Below, piece by piece: positions 16,251 to 24,165 of a stretch of DNA of 64,000 nt. Within the stretch, counting starts at the first letter, position 1; each line of letters starts with the position of its first letter. The DNA comes from DASWJZ01 sp038211615 (GTDB lineage Bacteria; Pseudomonadota; Alphaproteobacteria; Rhizobiales; Afifellaceae): the NCBI GenBank assembly GCA_038211615.1, contig JBBQVL010000007.1, forward strand, positions 24,701 through 88,700. Direction: 5' to 3'. A program made the translations under genes and the position numbers. The notes beneath the pieces were generated by a model. The model was not told the origin of the DNA. It did no database searches and saw nothing but the letters and a program-made list of their open reading frames with translations.

Positions 16251-17285
16251 TTAGCCGCGGAACAGCGACAGGATGTTCTGGCTGTTGGAGTTGGCGATGG
16301 AGAGCGCCTGGATGCCGAGCTGCTGCTGAACCTGCAGAGCCTGCAGACGGGTGGACTCCTTGGTCATGTCGGCATCGACGAGCTGGCCGACGCCGCGGTC
16401 GATGGCGTCCATCATGGACGATACGAAGTCCTGCTGCAGGCCGACGCGGGTCTTCACCGCGCCGAGGCTGGACGCCGCACCGGTGATGGAGGTCACGGCG
16501 CTGTCGACGGCCTTGATCATGTCCTCAAGGTCAGTCGTGTCGGCAGCGCTTTCGGTCAGGCCCGAGATGTCCAGCGTGGAGATCGTGAAGGTGGCGCCGC
16601 TCGTTGCCGTCAGTTCGGTGTCGAGCAGGCCCTGCTTGCTGGCGGCAGTGGCGTTGCTGTCGAAGAGAGCGACGGTCTTGGCTGCCACGGCTGCGACAGG
16701 CGCGGTGTCACCGGCGTCGAGGTAGTCGCCGTCGGTGTTGGCATCGACGCCCGCCACCGCGGCGGTGCCCGCGGTAAAGAGGTTGATCGAGATGGTTCCG
16801 ACCGAAACCGAGCCGCCGGAGCGCGAGAACGACGACACGACCGACTTGTCGATGCTCGCCGGCGAGGAGGTGGTGTCGATCTTGAGCCAGCTCTCGCCGC
16901 TGAACACGGCGGAGTCGGCAATGCTCGTCAGCTGATCCTGCAGAGCGCTCACTTCGCTCTGGATCTTGGTGCGGTCGACGCCGGGCTGGCGGGCCGCAAC
17001 GAGCTTGGTCTTGATCTCGTCGAGGACGTCCACGCTCTTGGTCAGGCCGGTGTAGGCGACATCGACCATGGCGGCGCCGAGGCCGAGGGCGTCCTGCACG
17101 GTGCCGAGCGCCTTGTTGTCCGACCGCATCGTGGTGGCGATGGACCAGTAGGCGGCGTTGTCGGAGGCCGTGGCAACCTTGAAGCCGGTGCTGATCCGGG
17201 CCTGCGTCGTCTCAAGCGATTTCTGCGTATGCGTCAGCGACTGCAACGCCGTCATGGCAGACGTATTTGTGATGATACTGGACAT
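16251..17285 (-). CDS. fliC: Flagellin
   Basis: This is the filament subunit and the only flagellin gene in the window. The 344-residue product has the conserved flagellin ends: S-L-T-H-T-Q-K-S-L-E-T-T-Q-A-R-I-S-T-G-F at the N-terminus and the coiled-coil tail Q-V-Q-Q-Q-L-G-I-Q-A-L-S-I-A-N. The middle (residues 170-240) is variable and Thr/Ala-rich. It is preceded by AGGAG and a leader with a perfect inverted repeat, and followed by a strong terminator, so it is set up as a highly expressed single-gene unit. Control by FlbT/FlaF is expected. Confidence 0.95.
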   Translation of the reverse strand: MSSIITNTSAMTALQSLTHTQKSLETTQARISTGFKVATASDNAAYWSIATTMRSDNKALGTVQDALGLGAAMVDVAYTGLTKSVDVLDEIKTKLVAARQPGVDRTKIQSEVSALQDQLTSIADSAVFSGESWLKIDTTSSPASIDKSVVSSFSRSGGSVSVGTISINLFTAGTAAVAGVDANTDGDYLDAGDTAPVAAVAAKTVALFDSNATAASKQGLLDTELTATSGATFTISTLDISGLTESAADTTDLEDMIKAVDSAVTSITGAASSLGAVKTRVGLQQDFVSSMMDAIDRGVGQLVDADMTKESTRLQALQVQQQLGIQALSIANSNSQNILSLFRG

Positions 17286-17317
17286 CTTCCGCTCCTGATT
17301 TTTTGTGATTTACGCGA

Positions 17318-17338
17318 CATACCGGATCGTCCGGTATG
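17318..17338 (-). promoter_or_regulatory. Perfect inverted repeat in the fliC leader
   Basis: Nine-base arms (CATACCGGA and TCCGGTATG) flank a TCG loop, 32 bases upstream of the flagellin start codon. On the mRNA this folds into a compact hairpin in the 5' leader. It could be the site where FlbT controls flagellin mRNA, or an operator for a dimeric regulator. It is not followed by a T run, so it is not an ordinary terminator. Confidence 0.55.
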
Positions 17339-17454
17339 ACAGAGCGGCGTCATGCCATTTGAGCTTCCGTTCGGGAGAGCTCAACCTGCCATAGAGGGGA
17401 TGCTAGCCGGGAAATGTTTCTTGAGGATTAACGGCAATTGGTTTTGCGCGATCG

Positions 17455-18270
17455 CTAGAAATATGAGCGAACCAGGCCTCCGATCAGCATGTTCCAGCCG
17501 TCGATCAGCACGAAGAAGAGGATCTTGAACGGCAGGGAAATGACGGTCGGCGGCAGCATCATCATGCCCATCGACATGGTGAGCGTCGCGACGATCAGGT
17601 CGATCACCAGGAACGGCAGCACGATCAGGAAGCCGATCTCAAACCCCCGGCGAAGCTCCGATATCATGTAGGCCGGGATGAGGATCCGGAGCTCGACCGG
17701 CGCCGCGGCACTCGCCGGCGGCGCAGCGTCCGCGGCCGGCGGGGCCGCCGCAGCGGGCGCGTTCGGCGCCGCCGCCGCGGATTGCGCCGCGAGATCGCGG
17801 AAGAGGTCCAGGTCGCGCTCGCGCACGTGCGCCAGCATGAATTGCCTGAAGGGCTCGACAACACGCGTGAAGGCTTCGGTCTCGTCGATCTGGTTGGCAA
17901 GCAGTGGTTGCAGTCCGGTATCGTACGCCCGCTGAAAGGTCGGCTGCATCACGAAGAACGTCATGAACAGCGCCAGGCTGATCAGGATCAGGTTGGCCGG
18001 CGTGCTCTGCAGGCCGAGGCCAGCCCGCAGGAACGACAGCGCCACGATGAAGCGCGTGAAGCTCGTCACCATGATGAGCAGCCCGGGCGCCACCGAAAGA
18101 ACCGTCAGCAGCAGAACGAGCTGGACGACGCGGCCGGTGAAGGCGCCCTGCCCGGCCGGGATCAATCCGTTCAGGTCGAGCGCCGGAAGCTGCGGCGCGG
18201 GTGCCGCCTGGCCCCACGCGGCAGCGCCGAGCAGGAGAAGCGCCGTCGCCGCTAGAGCGAGCCGCTTCAT
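17455..18270 (-). CDS. fliP: Flagellar export gate protein FliP
   Basis: FliP forms the core of the export gate with FliQ and FliR. The 271-residue product has a signal-peptide-like N-terminus and the typical segments (F-T-R-F-I-V-A-L-S-F-L-R and the membrane helices at residues 200-265 ending N-M-L-I-G-G-L-V-R-S-Y-F). Between the two halves lies an Ala/Pro-rich insertion at about residues 162-192 not present in enteric FliP. Its start overlaps the fliL stop (ATGA). It is the last gene of the motA-to-fliP run; fliC follows after a 169-base gap. Confidence 0.94.
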   Translation of the reverse strand: MKRLALAATALLLLGAAAWGQAAPAPQLPALDLNGLIPAGQGAFTGRVVQLVLLLTVLSVAPGLLIMVTSFTRFIVALSFLRAGLGLQSTPANLILISLALFMTFFVMQPTFQRAYDTGLQPLLANQIDETEAFTRVVEPFRQFMLAHVRERDLDLFRDLAAQSAAAAPNAPAAAAPPAADAAPPASAAAPVELRILIPAYMISELRRGFEIGFLIVLPFLVIDLIVATLTMSMGMMMLPPTVISLPFKILFFVLIDGWNMLIGGLVRSYF

Positions 18271-18782
18271 TCCACGACCAGCGTCTGGATGACGAGCTCC
18301 TTGACGCGATCCTGCGAGCGGATGCGGGCACGCTCGGCCAGATCCTCGCGAAGGTGCTGCATGCCGCTCGGACCTTCGATCTGCGAGAGGCTCACCGTCC
18401 TCAGATAGGTCAGTATGTCCTCGCCGATCTCGCCGGCCAGCACATCGTCGGCGGCGATCGCCTCGTCGTCGAAGATGATCGACGATTCAATCCGGATCCA
18501 GACGTCGCTCGGCTCCCCGAGATTCGTGACGATCGGTGCGAGCGCCTTCAGATGCGTCGGACCGGTGAAGCGCGGCGCGACGGCAGGCTTCTCGGCGGCC
18601 GACTCTTTCTGCTTCACCGCGTCCTCGACCTGCTTGGCAAGCTGTATCCCGAGACCGCCGCCCAATCCCGCCGCCGCCACCGTCAGGAGGAGCAGCGCGG
18701 CGATGAGCTTCACCAGCGACCGGCCGCCCGCGGGCGCAGGCGCAGGGGCAGCCAGTTCAGCGGGGGTTTCGGCCTGTGCCAT
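18267..18782 (-). CDS. fliL: Flagellar basal-body associated protein FliL
   Basis: FliL is a single-pass membrane protein that surrounds the stator and supports motor output. The 171-residue product has an Ala/Pro-rich cytoplasmic start, a membrane helix at about residues 25-47 and a periplasmic domain containing Y-L-R-T-V-S-L-S-Q-I-E-G and the C-terminal R-V-K-E-L-V-I-Q-T. It ends in an ATGA overlap with fliP and starts 18 bases after flgH. Confidence 0.9.
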   Translation of the reverse strand: MAQAETPAELAAPAPAPAGGRSLVKLIAALLLLTVAAAGLGGGLGIQLAKQVEDAVKQKESAAEKPAVAPRFTGPTHLKALAPIVTNLGEPSDVWIRIESSIIFDDEAIAADDVLAGEIGEDILTYLRTVSLSQIEGPSGMQHLREDLAERARIRSQDRVKELVIQTLVVE

Positions 18783-18800
18783 CGCGCTTTCTTCGGCCGG

Positions 18801-19508
18801 TCAGTAGGGAGCGACCGCGTCCATCAGCTGCTGGCCCCACCGGGGTTGCTGCACTTCGCTGATGCGGCCGCGTCCGCCATAGGAGATGCGCGCCTCGGCG
18901 ATCTTCTCGTAGTCGATCGTATTGCCGGTGGAGATGTCGCGCGGCCGCACGATGCCGGTGACGTTGACGATCCGCAGTTCGAAGTTGACCCGCACCTCCT
19001 GCGACCCGGTGATCACGATGTTGCCGTTAGGCAGCACCTCGGTGACGATCGCCGCGACCGAAACGTCGACCTTCTCCGAGCGGTCGATCGACCCGGTGCC
19101 GCTCGCCGACGATTTCGCGCCAAGCCCGAGGCTGCCGCCGCCGTCGGCAGACTTCGGATCGTCCAGCCGGCTGTGCGTCGCGAATTCGTAGCTGCCGCTC
19201 AGCCCCTGGGCCGAATCGCGCTGGCGGCTTGACGAGTTGTCGAGCGTCGCCTTGTCGTTGATGCGTATCTTGATGGTCAGGATGTCGCCGACCTTTGCGG
19301 CGCGCGGATCCTGGAAAAGGTTGGCGCGCGAATCCTGCCAGAGCGAGTGGTAGCTCGCCTGCTGCGGTGGCGGGAACGCCTCGATCGGCAAGGGCGCCCG
19401 GGGTGCATAGAGTCCGCTGCCGACCGGCGTCATCACCGGCTCGCGGCCGAAATCCTTCACGCTCGTACAGGCACCGAGCAGGATCAGCAGAAGCGGGGCG
19501 AGCCTCAT
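18801..19508 (-). CDS. flgH: Flagellar L-ring lipoprotein FlgH
   Basis: FlgH forms the outer-membrane L ring. The 235-residue protein begins with a lipoprotein signal peptide whose lipobox is L-L-G-A-C with Cys14. The conserved L-ring motifs follow: S-L-W-Q-D-S-R-A-N-L-F-Q-D-P-R-A, then G-D-I-L-T-I-K-I and near the end V-T-G-I-V-R-P-R-D-I. The start overlaps the motE stop (ATGA). FlgI, the P-ring partner, lies two genes upstream. Confidence 0.94.
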   Translation of the reverse strand: MRLAPLLLILLGACTSVKDFGREPVMTPVGSGLYAPRAPLPIEAFPPPQQASYHSLWQDSRANLFQDPRAAKVGDILTIKIRINDKATLDNSSSRQRDSAQGLSGSYEFATHSRLDDPKSADGGGSLGLGAKSSASGTGSIDRSEKVDVSVAAIVTEVLPNGNIVITGSQEVRVNFELRIVNVTGIVRPRDISTGNTIDYEKIAEARISYGGRGRISEVQQPRWGQQLMDAVAPY

Positions 19509-20038
19509 TGCGGGAGCGCGCCCGGCTGTGGCGGCTCGCCGCCGGTCGAGATGAGCTGCGCCAGAAGCACGGCGCGCGGAATGTCCATTTCGCTCAGGAT
19601 GGCGCTCGCCGTGCGGGAGTTCAGCTTGGCGAGAACGGCCGCCGCGGTCCGCTCGTCGAGCGCGCCGAGCTGCGCCGCCGCTGCTTCCGGGCGCATTTTC
19701 GCGTAGATTTCGACCACGCTCTGGTCGGCGAGCTTCTGGAACTCGTCGCGGCGGCTCAGGACTTCCTGAAGCTCGGCGCGCTTGGTGTCGAGGGCCGTGG
19801 TCGCCGTCTCGATCTCGGTCTTCAGATCCTTCAGCGTCTTCGCTTCCCAGGCGAAGCGGGCGTCGCTCGCGGCGTCGACGATGTTGGTGCAGAATTTCTC
19901 CGCGTCACCCGGCGGGGTGCCGCCTGCGGCCGGGGCGGAATCCTCCGCCGCGGCGGCGTGCAGCGAAACGATGAGCAGGCCTGCGGCGAGGCAGCCGACG
20001 AGCCGGTGCGATCGTGAGGCAGGGATCGCAAAAGGCAT
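19505..20038 (-). CDS. motE: Motility protein MotE (MotC chaperone)
   Basis: MotE is a rhizobial periplasmic protein that helps MotC fold and reach the motor. The 177-residue product has a signal peptide in residues 1-31 (core L-V-G-C-L-A-A-G-L-L-I-V-S-L), a coiled coil with A-W-E-A-K-T-L-K-D-L-K-T-E-I-E, and an MgtE-N-like helical domain with I-Y-A-K-M-R-P-E-A-A-A-A-Q-L. The ATG at 20038 was chosen because the signal peptide starts right behind it; an upstream start at 20092 is less likely. flgI lies upstream, flgH downstream. Confidence 0.85.
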   Translation of the reverse strand: MPFAIPASRSHRLVGCLAAGLLIVSLHAAAAEDSAPAAGGTPPGDAEKFCTNIVDAASDARFAWEAKTLKDLKTEIETATTALDTKRAELQEVLSRRDEFQKLADQSVVEIYAKMRPEAAAAQLGALDERTAAAVLAKLNSRTASAILSEMDIPRAVLLAQLISTGGEPPQPGALPQ

Positions 20039-20126
20039 GAAGGTGTCCAGGTCACACGCCGGCGAGGGTTCCACTTGACCGTGGACATGCAAGCTTGCGC
20101 CGGGCTGGAGACACTGGCGCGGCCGG

Positions 20127-21236
20127 CTACTGGATGACCAGTTCCGCCTGCAATGCGCCGGCCGACTTGATGGCCTGCAGGATGGCGATGATGCCGGTCG
20201 GCTTCAGTCCGATCTGGTTCAGGCCGGCCACCAGCGTCTGCAGATCCGCACCGCCGAGGATCGCAAGCTGCCCGCCCGTCTGGCTGGCATCGACCAGGGT
20301 GCGCGGAACCTGCGTCGTCTGGCCGTCGGAGAGCGGAGCGGGTTGCGACACGACCGGCGCTTCCGTGACGCGGACGGTGAGATTGCCGTGCGTCACCGCG
20401 ACCGTCGATATCTGCACCTGGCGTCCGATGACCACGGTCCCCGTGCGCTCGTCGATCACGACGCGGGCGGGCGAATCCGGCTCGACGGAAACCTGCGTTA
20501 TTTCGGCAATGAACCGCGGGCCCGATACGCCTTTCGGCTTGCGCAGCGCGATCGTCCGGTAATCCTGCTCGAGCGCGACGTCCGCCCCATAGCGCTCCTT
20601 GGCGAAGGCGTTGATCGCATCGGCCACGCGGATCGCCGTGGTGAAGTCCGGGTTCTTCAGTTCCAGAACGAGGCTGTCGAGATCGGCGAAGCCGCCAGCA
20701 ATCTCGCGCTCGACCAGCGCTCCGTTCGGTATGCGCCCGGTCGTCGGCACGCCCTCCGTCAGGCTCTCCGCGTCGCCCTGGGTGGAAAAGCCGGAAACCG
20801 CGACCGGACCCTGCGCAACAGCATAGATCTGCCCATCCGCCCCCATCAGCGGCGTCATGACGAGCGTTCCGCCGAGCAGCGAGGTGGCGTCGCCGAGCGA
20901 CGACACAGTGATGTCGATGCGGGCGCCTTTGCCGATGTAGGGCGGCAGGTCGGCCGTCACGATGACGCCGGCGACGTTGCGGGTACGGAGCGAGGCGTCG
21001 CGGACGTTGATGCCCATTCCGTCGAGCATCGATTGCAGCGACTGTTCGGTGAACGGCGAGTTGCGCAGGCTGTCGCCGGTTCCCTTCAGGCCGATCACCA
21101 GCCCGTAGCCGACGGTCTGGTTGTCGCGCACGCCTTGCACCGAGGCGATGTCCTTGATGCGCACTGCCGCATCGGCGGGCAGAGCCAGCGAGCAAGCGAG
21201 CGGGAGGAGGACGGCGAAGAGCCGCAGCCGCGTCAT
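20127..21236 (-). CDS. flgI: Flagellar P-ring protein FlgI
   Basis: FlgI builds the periplasmic P ring around the rod. The 369-residue precursor has a signal peptide in residues 1-23 ending A-D-A-A, then R-I-K-D-I-A-S-V-Q-G-V-R and G-Y-G-L-V-I-G-L-K-G-T-G-D. The C-terminal part contains L-N-Q-I-G-L-K-P-T-G-I-I-A-I-L-Q-A-I-K, typical of the family. It overlaps the flgA stop as ATGA, which links it to its assembly chaperone FlgA. Confidence 0.95.
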   Translation of the reverse strand: MTRLRLFAVLLPLACSLALPADAAVRIKDIASVQGVRDNQTVGYGLVIGLKGTGDSLRNSPFTEQSLQSMLDGMGINVRDASLRTRNVAGVIVTADLPPYIGKGARIDITVSSLGDATSLLGGTLVMTPLMGADGQIYAVAQGPVAVSGFSTQGDAESLTEGVPTTGRIPNGALVEREIAGGFADLDSLVLELKNPDFTTAIRVADAINAFAKERYGADVALEQDYRTIALRKPKGVSGPRFIAEITQVSVEPDSPARVVIDERTGTVVIGRQVQISTVAVTHGNLTVRVTEAPVVSQPAPLSDGQTTQVPRTLVDASQTGGQLAILGGADLQTLVAGLNQIGLKPTGIIAILQAIKSAGALQAELVIQ

Positions 21237-21703
21237 TGCGGGCTCACGCGCACGGTCCCGTCCGGTTGAACCACTCCGACCACGATCGCGCCGCTGTCGG
21301 TGTTGCGCACGCGGATGACGTCGCCCGCGCTGCCATCCTGCAGCGGAGAGGCGTAGGTGGTGATGAGAAGTCCCGGCTGCTCGAAGACGAGCTGGACCGC
21401 GGTGCCGCGCGTAACGATATCGACCTCGCCGATCGCGTTGACGGGGACCGGGTGATCCGGCAGCAGAGTGCGCTTCGCAACCTTGCCGACCAGCATGTCG
21501 GCCGCATCGATGTAGCCGCTTCCGATCTGCGTATCGACGAAGGCGTGATCGGTGAGCTTCGCTGCGTCGATGATCTCGCCCGGGTAGATGGTGACGCTCG
21601 GCACCGGCAGCGTGACGAACTGCGCCGCGATTGCGGCCCGCATCGTCGCGCCGAGCAGCAGCGCAACCGCCAGCGTCGCCTTGCCGAAGGTTGTGCGAAG
21701 CAT
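21233..21703 (-). CDS. flgA: Flagellar P-ring assembly chaperone FlgA
   Basis: FlgA is the periplasmic chaperone of FlgI. The 156-residue product has a signal peptide in residues 1-26 and an SAF-type domain with the motif Y-P-G-E-I-I-D-A-A-K-L and the C-terminal G-D-V-I-R-V-R-N. It is a short form, as usual in alphaproteobacteria. It lies 2 bases after flgG and overlaps the flgI start. Confidence 0.92.
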   Translation of the reverse strand: MLRTTFGKATLAVALLLGATMRAAIAAQFVTLPVPSVTIYPGEIIDAAKLTDHAFVDTQIGSGYIDAADMLVGKVAKRTLLPDHPVPVNAIGEVDIVTRGTAVQLVFEQPGLLITTYASPLQDGSAGDVIRVRNTDSGAIVVGVVQPDGTVRVSPQ

Positions 21704-21705
21704 GG

Positions 21706-22494
21706 CTAGCGGATGCCCTTCGAGATCGTACCGGCCATTTCGTCGGCCGCCTGGATGACCTTCGAATTCATCTCGTAGGCGCGCTGCGCGGAGATGAGGT
21801 CGGTAATGTCCTTGACCGGATCGACGTTGGAGGACTCGAGATAACCCTGGTGGATCTTGCCGTAGCCCGGATCGGCGGGGACGCCGCTGACCGGACTTCC
21901 CGACGCGTCGCTCTCGCGGAAGAGATTGCCGCCGAGCGGCTCGAGGCCGGCATCGTTGGCGAAGGTCGAAAGGTTGAGCTGCCCGAGGAGCTGCAGGCTC
22001 GTCTGCCCGGCGACTCGCGCGTAGACCTGTCCCGACTCGTTGATCGAGACATCCGTCGTCCCGCTCGGCACCGTGATCGATGGATCGACGCTGTAGCCGT
22101 CGAGCGTGACGATTTCGCCGTTGGCGTTGGTGTTGAGCGCGCCGTCGCGGGTGTAGAGCGTGTCGCCGTCGGGGCCGGTCACCTGGAACCAGCCCGGGCC
22201 ATCGAGCGCCAGGTCGAGCCGGTTGCCGGTCTGCGCCAGCGCGCCCTGCTGGTGCAGGGTGCGGATCGCTGCGGTGCGCACGCCGAGGCCGATCTGCGCC
22301 CCTTCGGGAATCGGATTTGCGCCACCGCGAAGCGGCGCGCCCTGCAGGCGTTCCGCCTGGTAGAGCAGATCGGTGAACTCGGCCCGCGACCGCTTGAAGG
22401 CGGTCGTGTTCACATTCGCGATGTTGTTCGCAATGACCTCGAGATTGGTCTGCTGGGCATTCATTCCGGTCGCAGCAATCGCCAACGCACGCAT
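21706..22494 (-). CDS. flgG: Flagellar distal rod protein FlgG
   Basis: FlgG forms the distal rod. The 262-residue length is typical. The N-terminus M-R-A-L-A-I-A-A-T-G-M-N-A-Q-Q and the rod signature N-I-A-N-V-N-T-T-A-F-K-R-S are present. The C-terminal axial helix contains E-S-S-N-V-D-P-V-K-D-I-T-D-L-I and A-Y-E-M-N-S-K-V. It is followed closely by flgA and preceded by fliE in one run of minus-strand genes. Confidence 0.95.
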   Translation of the reverse strand: MRALAIAATGMNAQQTNLEVIANNIANVNTTAFKRSRAEFTDLLYQAERLQGAPLRGGANPIPEGAQIGLGVRTAAIRTLHQQGALAQTGNRLDLALDGPGWFQVTGPDGDTLYTRDGALNTNANGEIVTLDGYSVDPSITVPSGTTDVSINESGQVYARVAGQTSLQLLGQLNLSTFANDAGLEPLGGNLFRESDASGSPVSGVPADPGYGKIHQGYLESSNVDPVKDITDLISAQRAYEMNSKVIQAADEMAGTISKGIR

Positions 22495-22503
22495 CGACTT
22501 ACC

Positions 22504-22830
22504 TCACATCGCCATACGGCTGATTTCCTGGTAGGCGGAGACGACCTTGTCGCGGATCGCGATCGCCGCCTGCAGCGTCTGCTCGGCCGACATCACGGCC
22601 TGCACGACCTGCTGCACCGGAGACGTGCCCTGCAATCCGCCGAGCGCCGCCGCCTCGCCGCTCTTCATCGTCTGCATCCCCTCGGAAGCGACCTCGGCAA
22701 GCACCGAGGCGAAATCCTGGCCCTGCACCGCGCCCACGCCACCGAGCGAGGCGGCCGACTGCGTGGCGGTGGCGGATGCCGTCCCGCCCGTGATGAGCGA
22801 GCCAAGCGCCGACAAAGCTGCAATCGTCAT
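22504..22830 (-). CDS. fliE: Flagellar MS-ring/rod adaptor FliE
   Basis: FliE connects the MS ring to the rod. The 108-residue product is small and Ala/Gly/Ser-rich in its first half; the C-terminal helix has V-Q-A-V-M-S-A-E-Q-T-L-Q-A-A-I and K-V-V-S-A-Y-Q-E-I-S-R-M-A, the family signature. Start and the flgC stop overlap as ATGA. Confidence 0.92.
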   Translation of the reverse strand: MTIAALSALGSLITGGTASATATQSAASLGGVGAVQGQDFASVLAEVASEGMQTMKSGEAAALGGLQGTSPVQQVVQAVMSAEQTLQAAIAIRDKVVSAYQEISRMAM

Positions 22831-23246
22831 GTGCTCCTCAGGAGGTCGATGGTCATGGAGATCATCTGCCGGCTCTGCTTCACGATCTGCAGATCGGCCT
22901 CGTACGAGCGGTTCGCCTCGCGCATGTCGGCCATCTCGACCAGCATGTTCACGTTCGGCAGCTTCACGTAGCCGGACTTGTCGGCGGCGGGATGGTCGGG
23001 ATCGTATTCGACCCGGAACGGCGTCTTGTCGCGCCCGATGCGGTCGACCTTCACGAGCGAGGTCCCGCTCGCCTGGTCGAGCACGGAGGAGAACATGACG
23101 GTCTTCCGCTGATAGGGATCGGCGCCCGGCGTGTCGCCGGTCGACTGGGCGTTCGCGAGGTTCTCGGAGACGACGCGCATGCGGGTCGTCTGCGCTTCGA
23201 GGCCCGCCGCGGCAACGCGCAGCGGAGCGGTCAATGGATCGATCAC
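22827..23246 (-). CDS. flgC: Flagellar proximal rod protein FlgC
   Basis: FlgC is a proximal rod subunit. The 139 residues include the rod signature S-E-N-L-A-N-A-Q-S-T and the C-terminal N-V-N-M-L-V-E-M-A-D-M-R-E-A-N-R-S-Y-E. The gene begins 4 bases after the flgB stop and overlaps fliE, so flgB, flgC and fliE should be made together. Confidence 0.95.
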   Translation of the reverse strand: MIDPLTAPLRVAAAGLEAQTTRMRVVSENLANAQSTGDTPGADPYQRKTVMFSSVLDQASGTSLVKVDRIGRDKTPFRVEYDPDHPAADKSGYVKLPNVNMLVEMADMREANRSYEADLQIVKQSRQMISMTIDLLRST

Positions 23247-23250
23247 GCGT

Positions 23251-23640
23251 CTAGCCTTTCACGCTCGCCATCCACATGCGGTGGAAGGTCTTCACGATGC
23301 TGACGTTGAGGGAGTAGTCGCGCGAAACCTCGCCGGCCTTGATCAGCTCCTTCTCGATGCTGACGTCGTTGCCGTGGCTGGTGATGTCCCAGCTTCGCGG
23401 CGCCTGCACCGCGCTGGCGCGCACCGGCGGGCCTTCGAGCGAGAGATGTCCAGGATTGGTCGCGACCATCGCAAGCTCCGTCTTGTCGAGGGTCGCCGAG
23501 AACGGCTCCACGTCCTTCGCCCGATAGTTCGGCGTGTTGGCGTTGGCGACGTTGTCCGCCACCGCAGTCTGGCGGACCGAAAGCCATTGCGACCGCTGAA
23601 ACGCAAGATCGAAGAGATAGACCGGCTGCACGGCACGCAC
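23251..23640 (-). CDS. flgB: Flagellar proximal rod protein FlgB
   Basis: FlgB is the most proximal rod subunit. The 129-residue product has V-Y-L-F-D-L-A-F-Q-R-S-Q-W-L-S-V-R, then V-A-D-N-V-A-N-A-N-T-P-N-Y-R, the typical N-terminal pattern. The start is a GTG at 23640; another GTG three codons later (23631) would also fit. It is 75 bases downstream of the unknown gene that follows flhB. Confidence 0.92.
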   Translation of the reverse strand: MRAVQPVYLFDLAFQRSQWLSVRQTAVADNVANANTPNYRAKDVEPFSATLDKTELAMVATNPGHLSLEGPPVRASAVQAPRSWDITSHGNDVSIEKELIKAGEVSRDYSLNVSIVKTFHRMWMASVKG

Positions 23641-23715
23641 CCACTTCCGACCCGGCGATGGATAGCGCGATAATCTTGCGCGAGGCTGGCGGAGGTTTCC
23701 CGGACGGCCAGGCGT

Positions 23716-24165
23716 CTACGCTTCGGCGCGGCGCTTCTGCGTCAGGCGCGCGTCGGCGACGGCCTCGATCAGCCGGCGGGTGTTGTCGGAGGGTGCGCGG
23801 CTCGGGGACTCGAACTCGATGTGGCTCAGCTCGACGCCGGCCTGTCGCGGCTCCAGCACGAGCTTGAAGAACGCCGTCACCTGCTGGTGCTGAAATTCGA
23901 GATCGAGCTTCACCGATGGCTTGCCGGTCCAGTGCATGTCCACCTCGGCCGCCCAGCCGTAGGAGAGCGTTCCGGGCTTCAGGTAGAGTTCGGCCGAGGA
24001 GTTCACCAGATCGCTGATGTTCGGGTGATTCTCGGTGCGCACGAACGTGATGAGATCGACGACGTCGGTGAGGCGCAGCTCGGCCGCCAGCTCCATGGCA
24101 ACGGCCGCGAGCGCCTTCTCCCGATCGGCCGCATGCCGGTCTTCCTTCAGGGCTGTCTCGCTCAT
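23716..24165 (-). CDS. Unknown flagellar-cluster protein between flhB and flgB
   Basis: The 149-residue product was not recognised. It has no signal peptide or membrane helix, so it is probably cytosolic. The first half is helical and Ala/Glu-rich (residues 14-45). The second half looks like beta strands (Y-G-W-A-A-E-V-D-M-H-W, then V-K-L-D-L-E-F-Q-H-Q-Q-V-T). Its ATG overlaps the flhB stop as ATGA and flgB follows, so it is very likely a true part of the flagellar operon. A role in export or assembly is suggested only by this position. Confidence 0.75.
   Translation of the reverse strand: MSETALKEDRHAADREKALAAVAMELAAELRLTDVVDLITFVRTENHPNISDLVNSSAELYLKPGTLSYGWAAEVDMHWTGKPSVKLDLEFQHQQVTAFFKLVLEPRQAGVELSHIEFESPSRAPSDNTRRLIEAVADARLTQKRRAEA

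Noticed and set aside
17339..17400. A sigma-54-like promoter upstream of fliC (TGGCA element)
   Set aside because: The -24 half is present but no GC doublet stands at the correct 10-base spacing, and rhizobial flagellin genes are not generally sigma-54 dependent.
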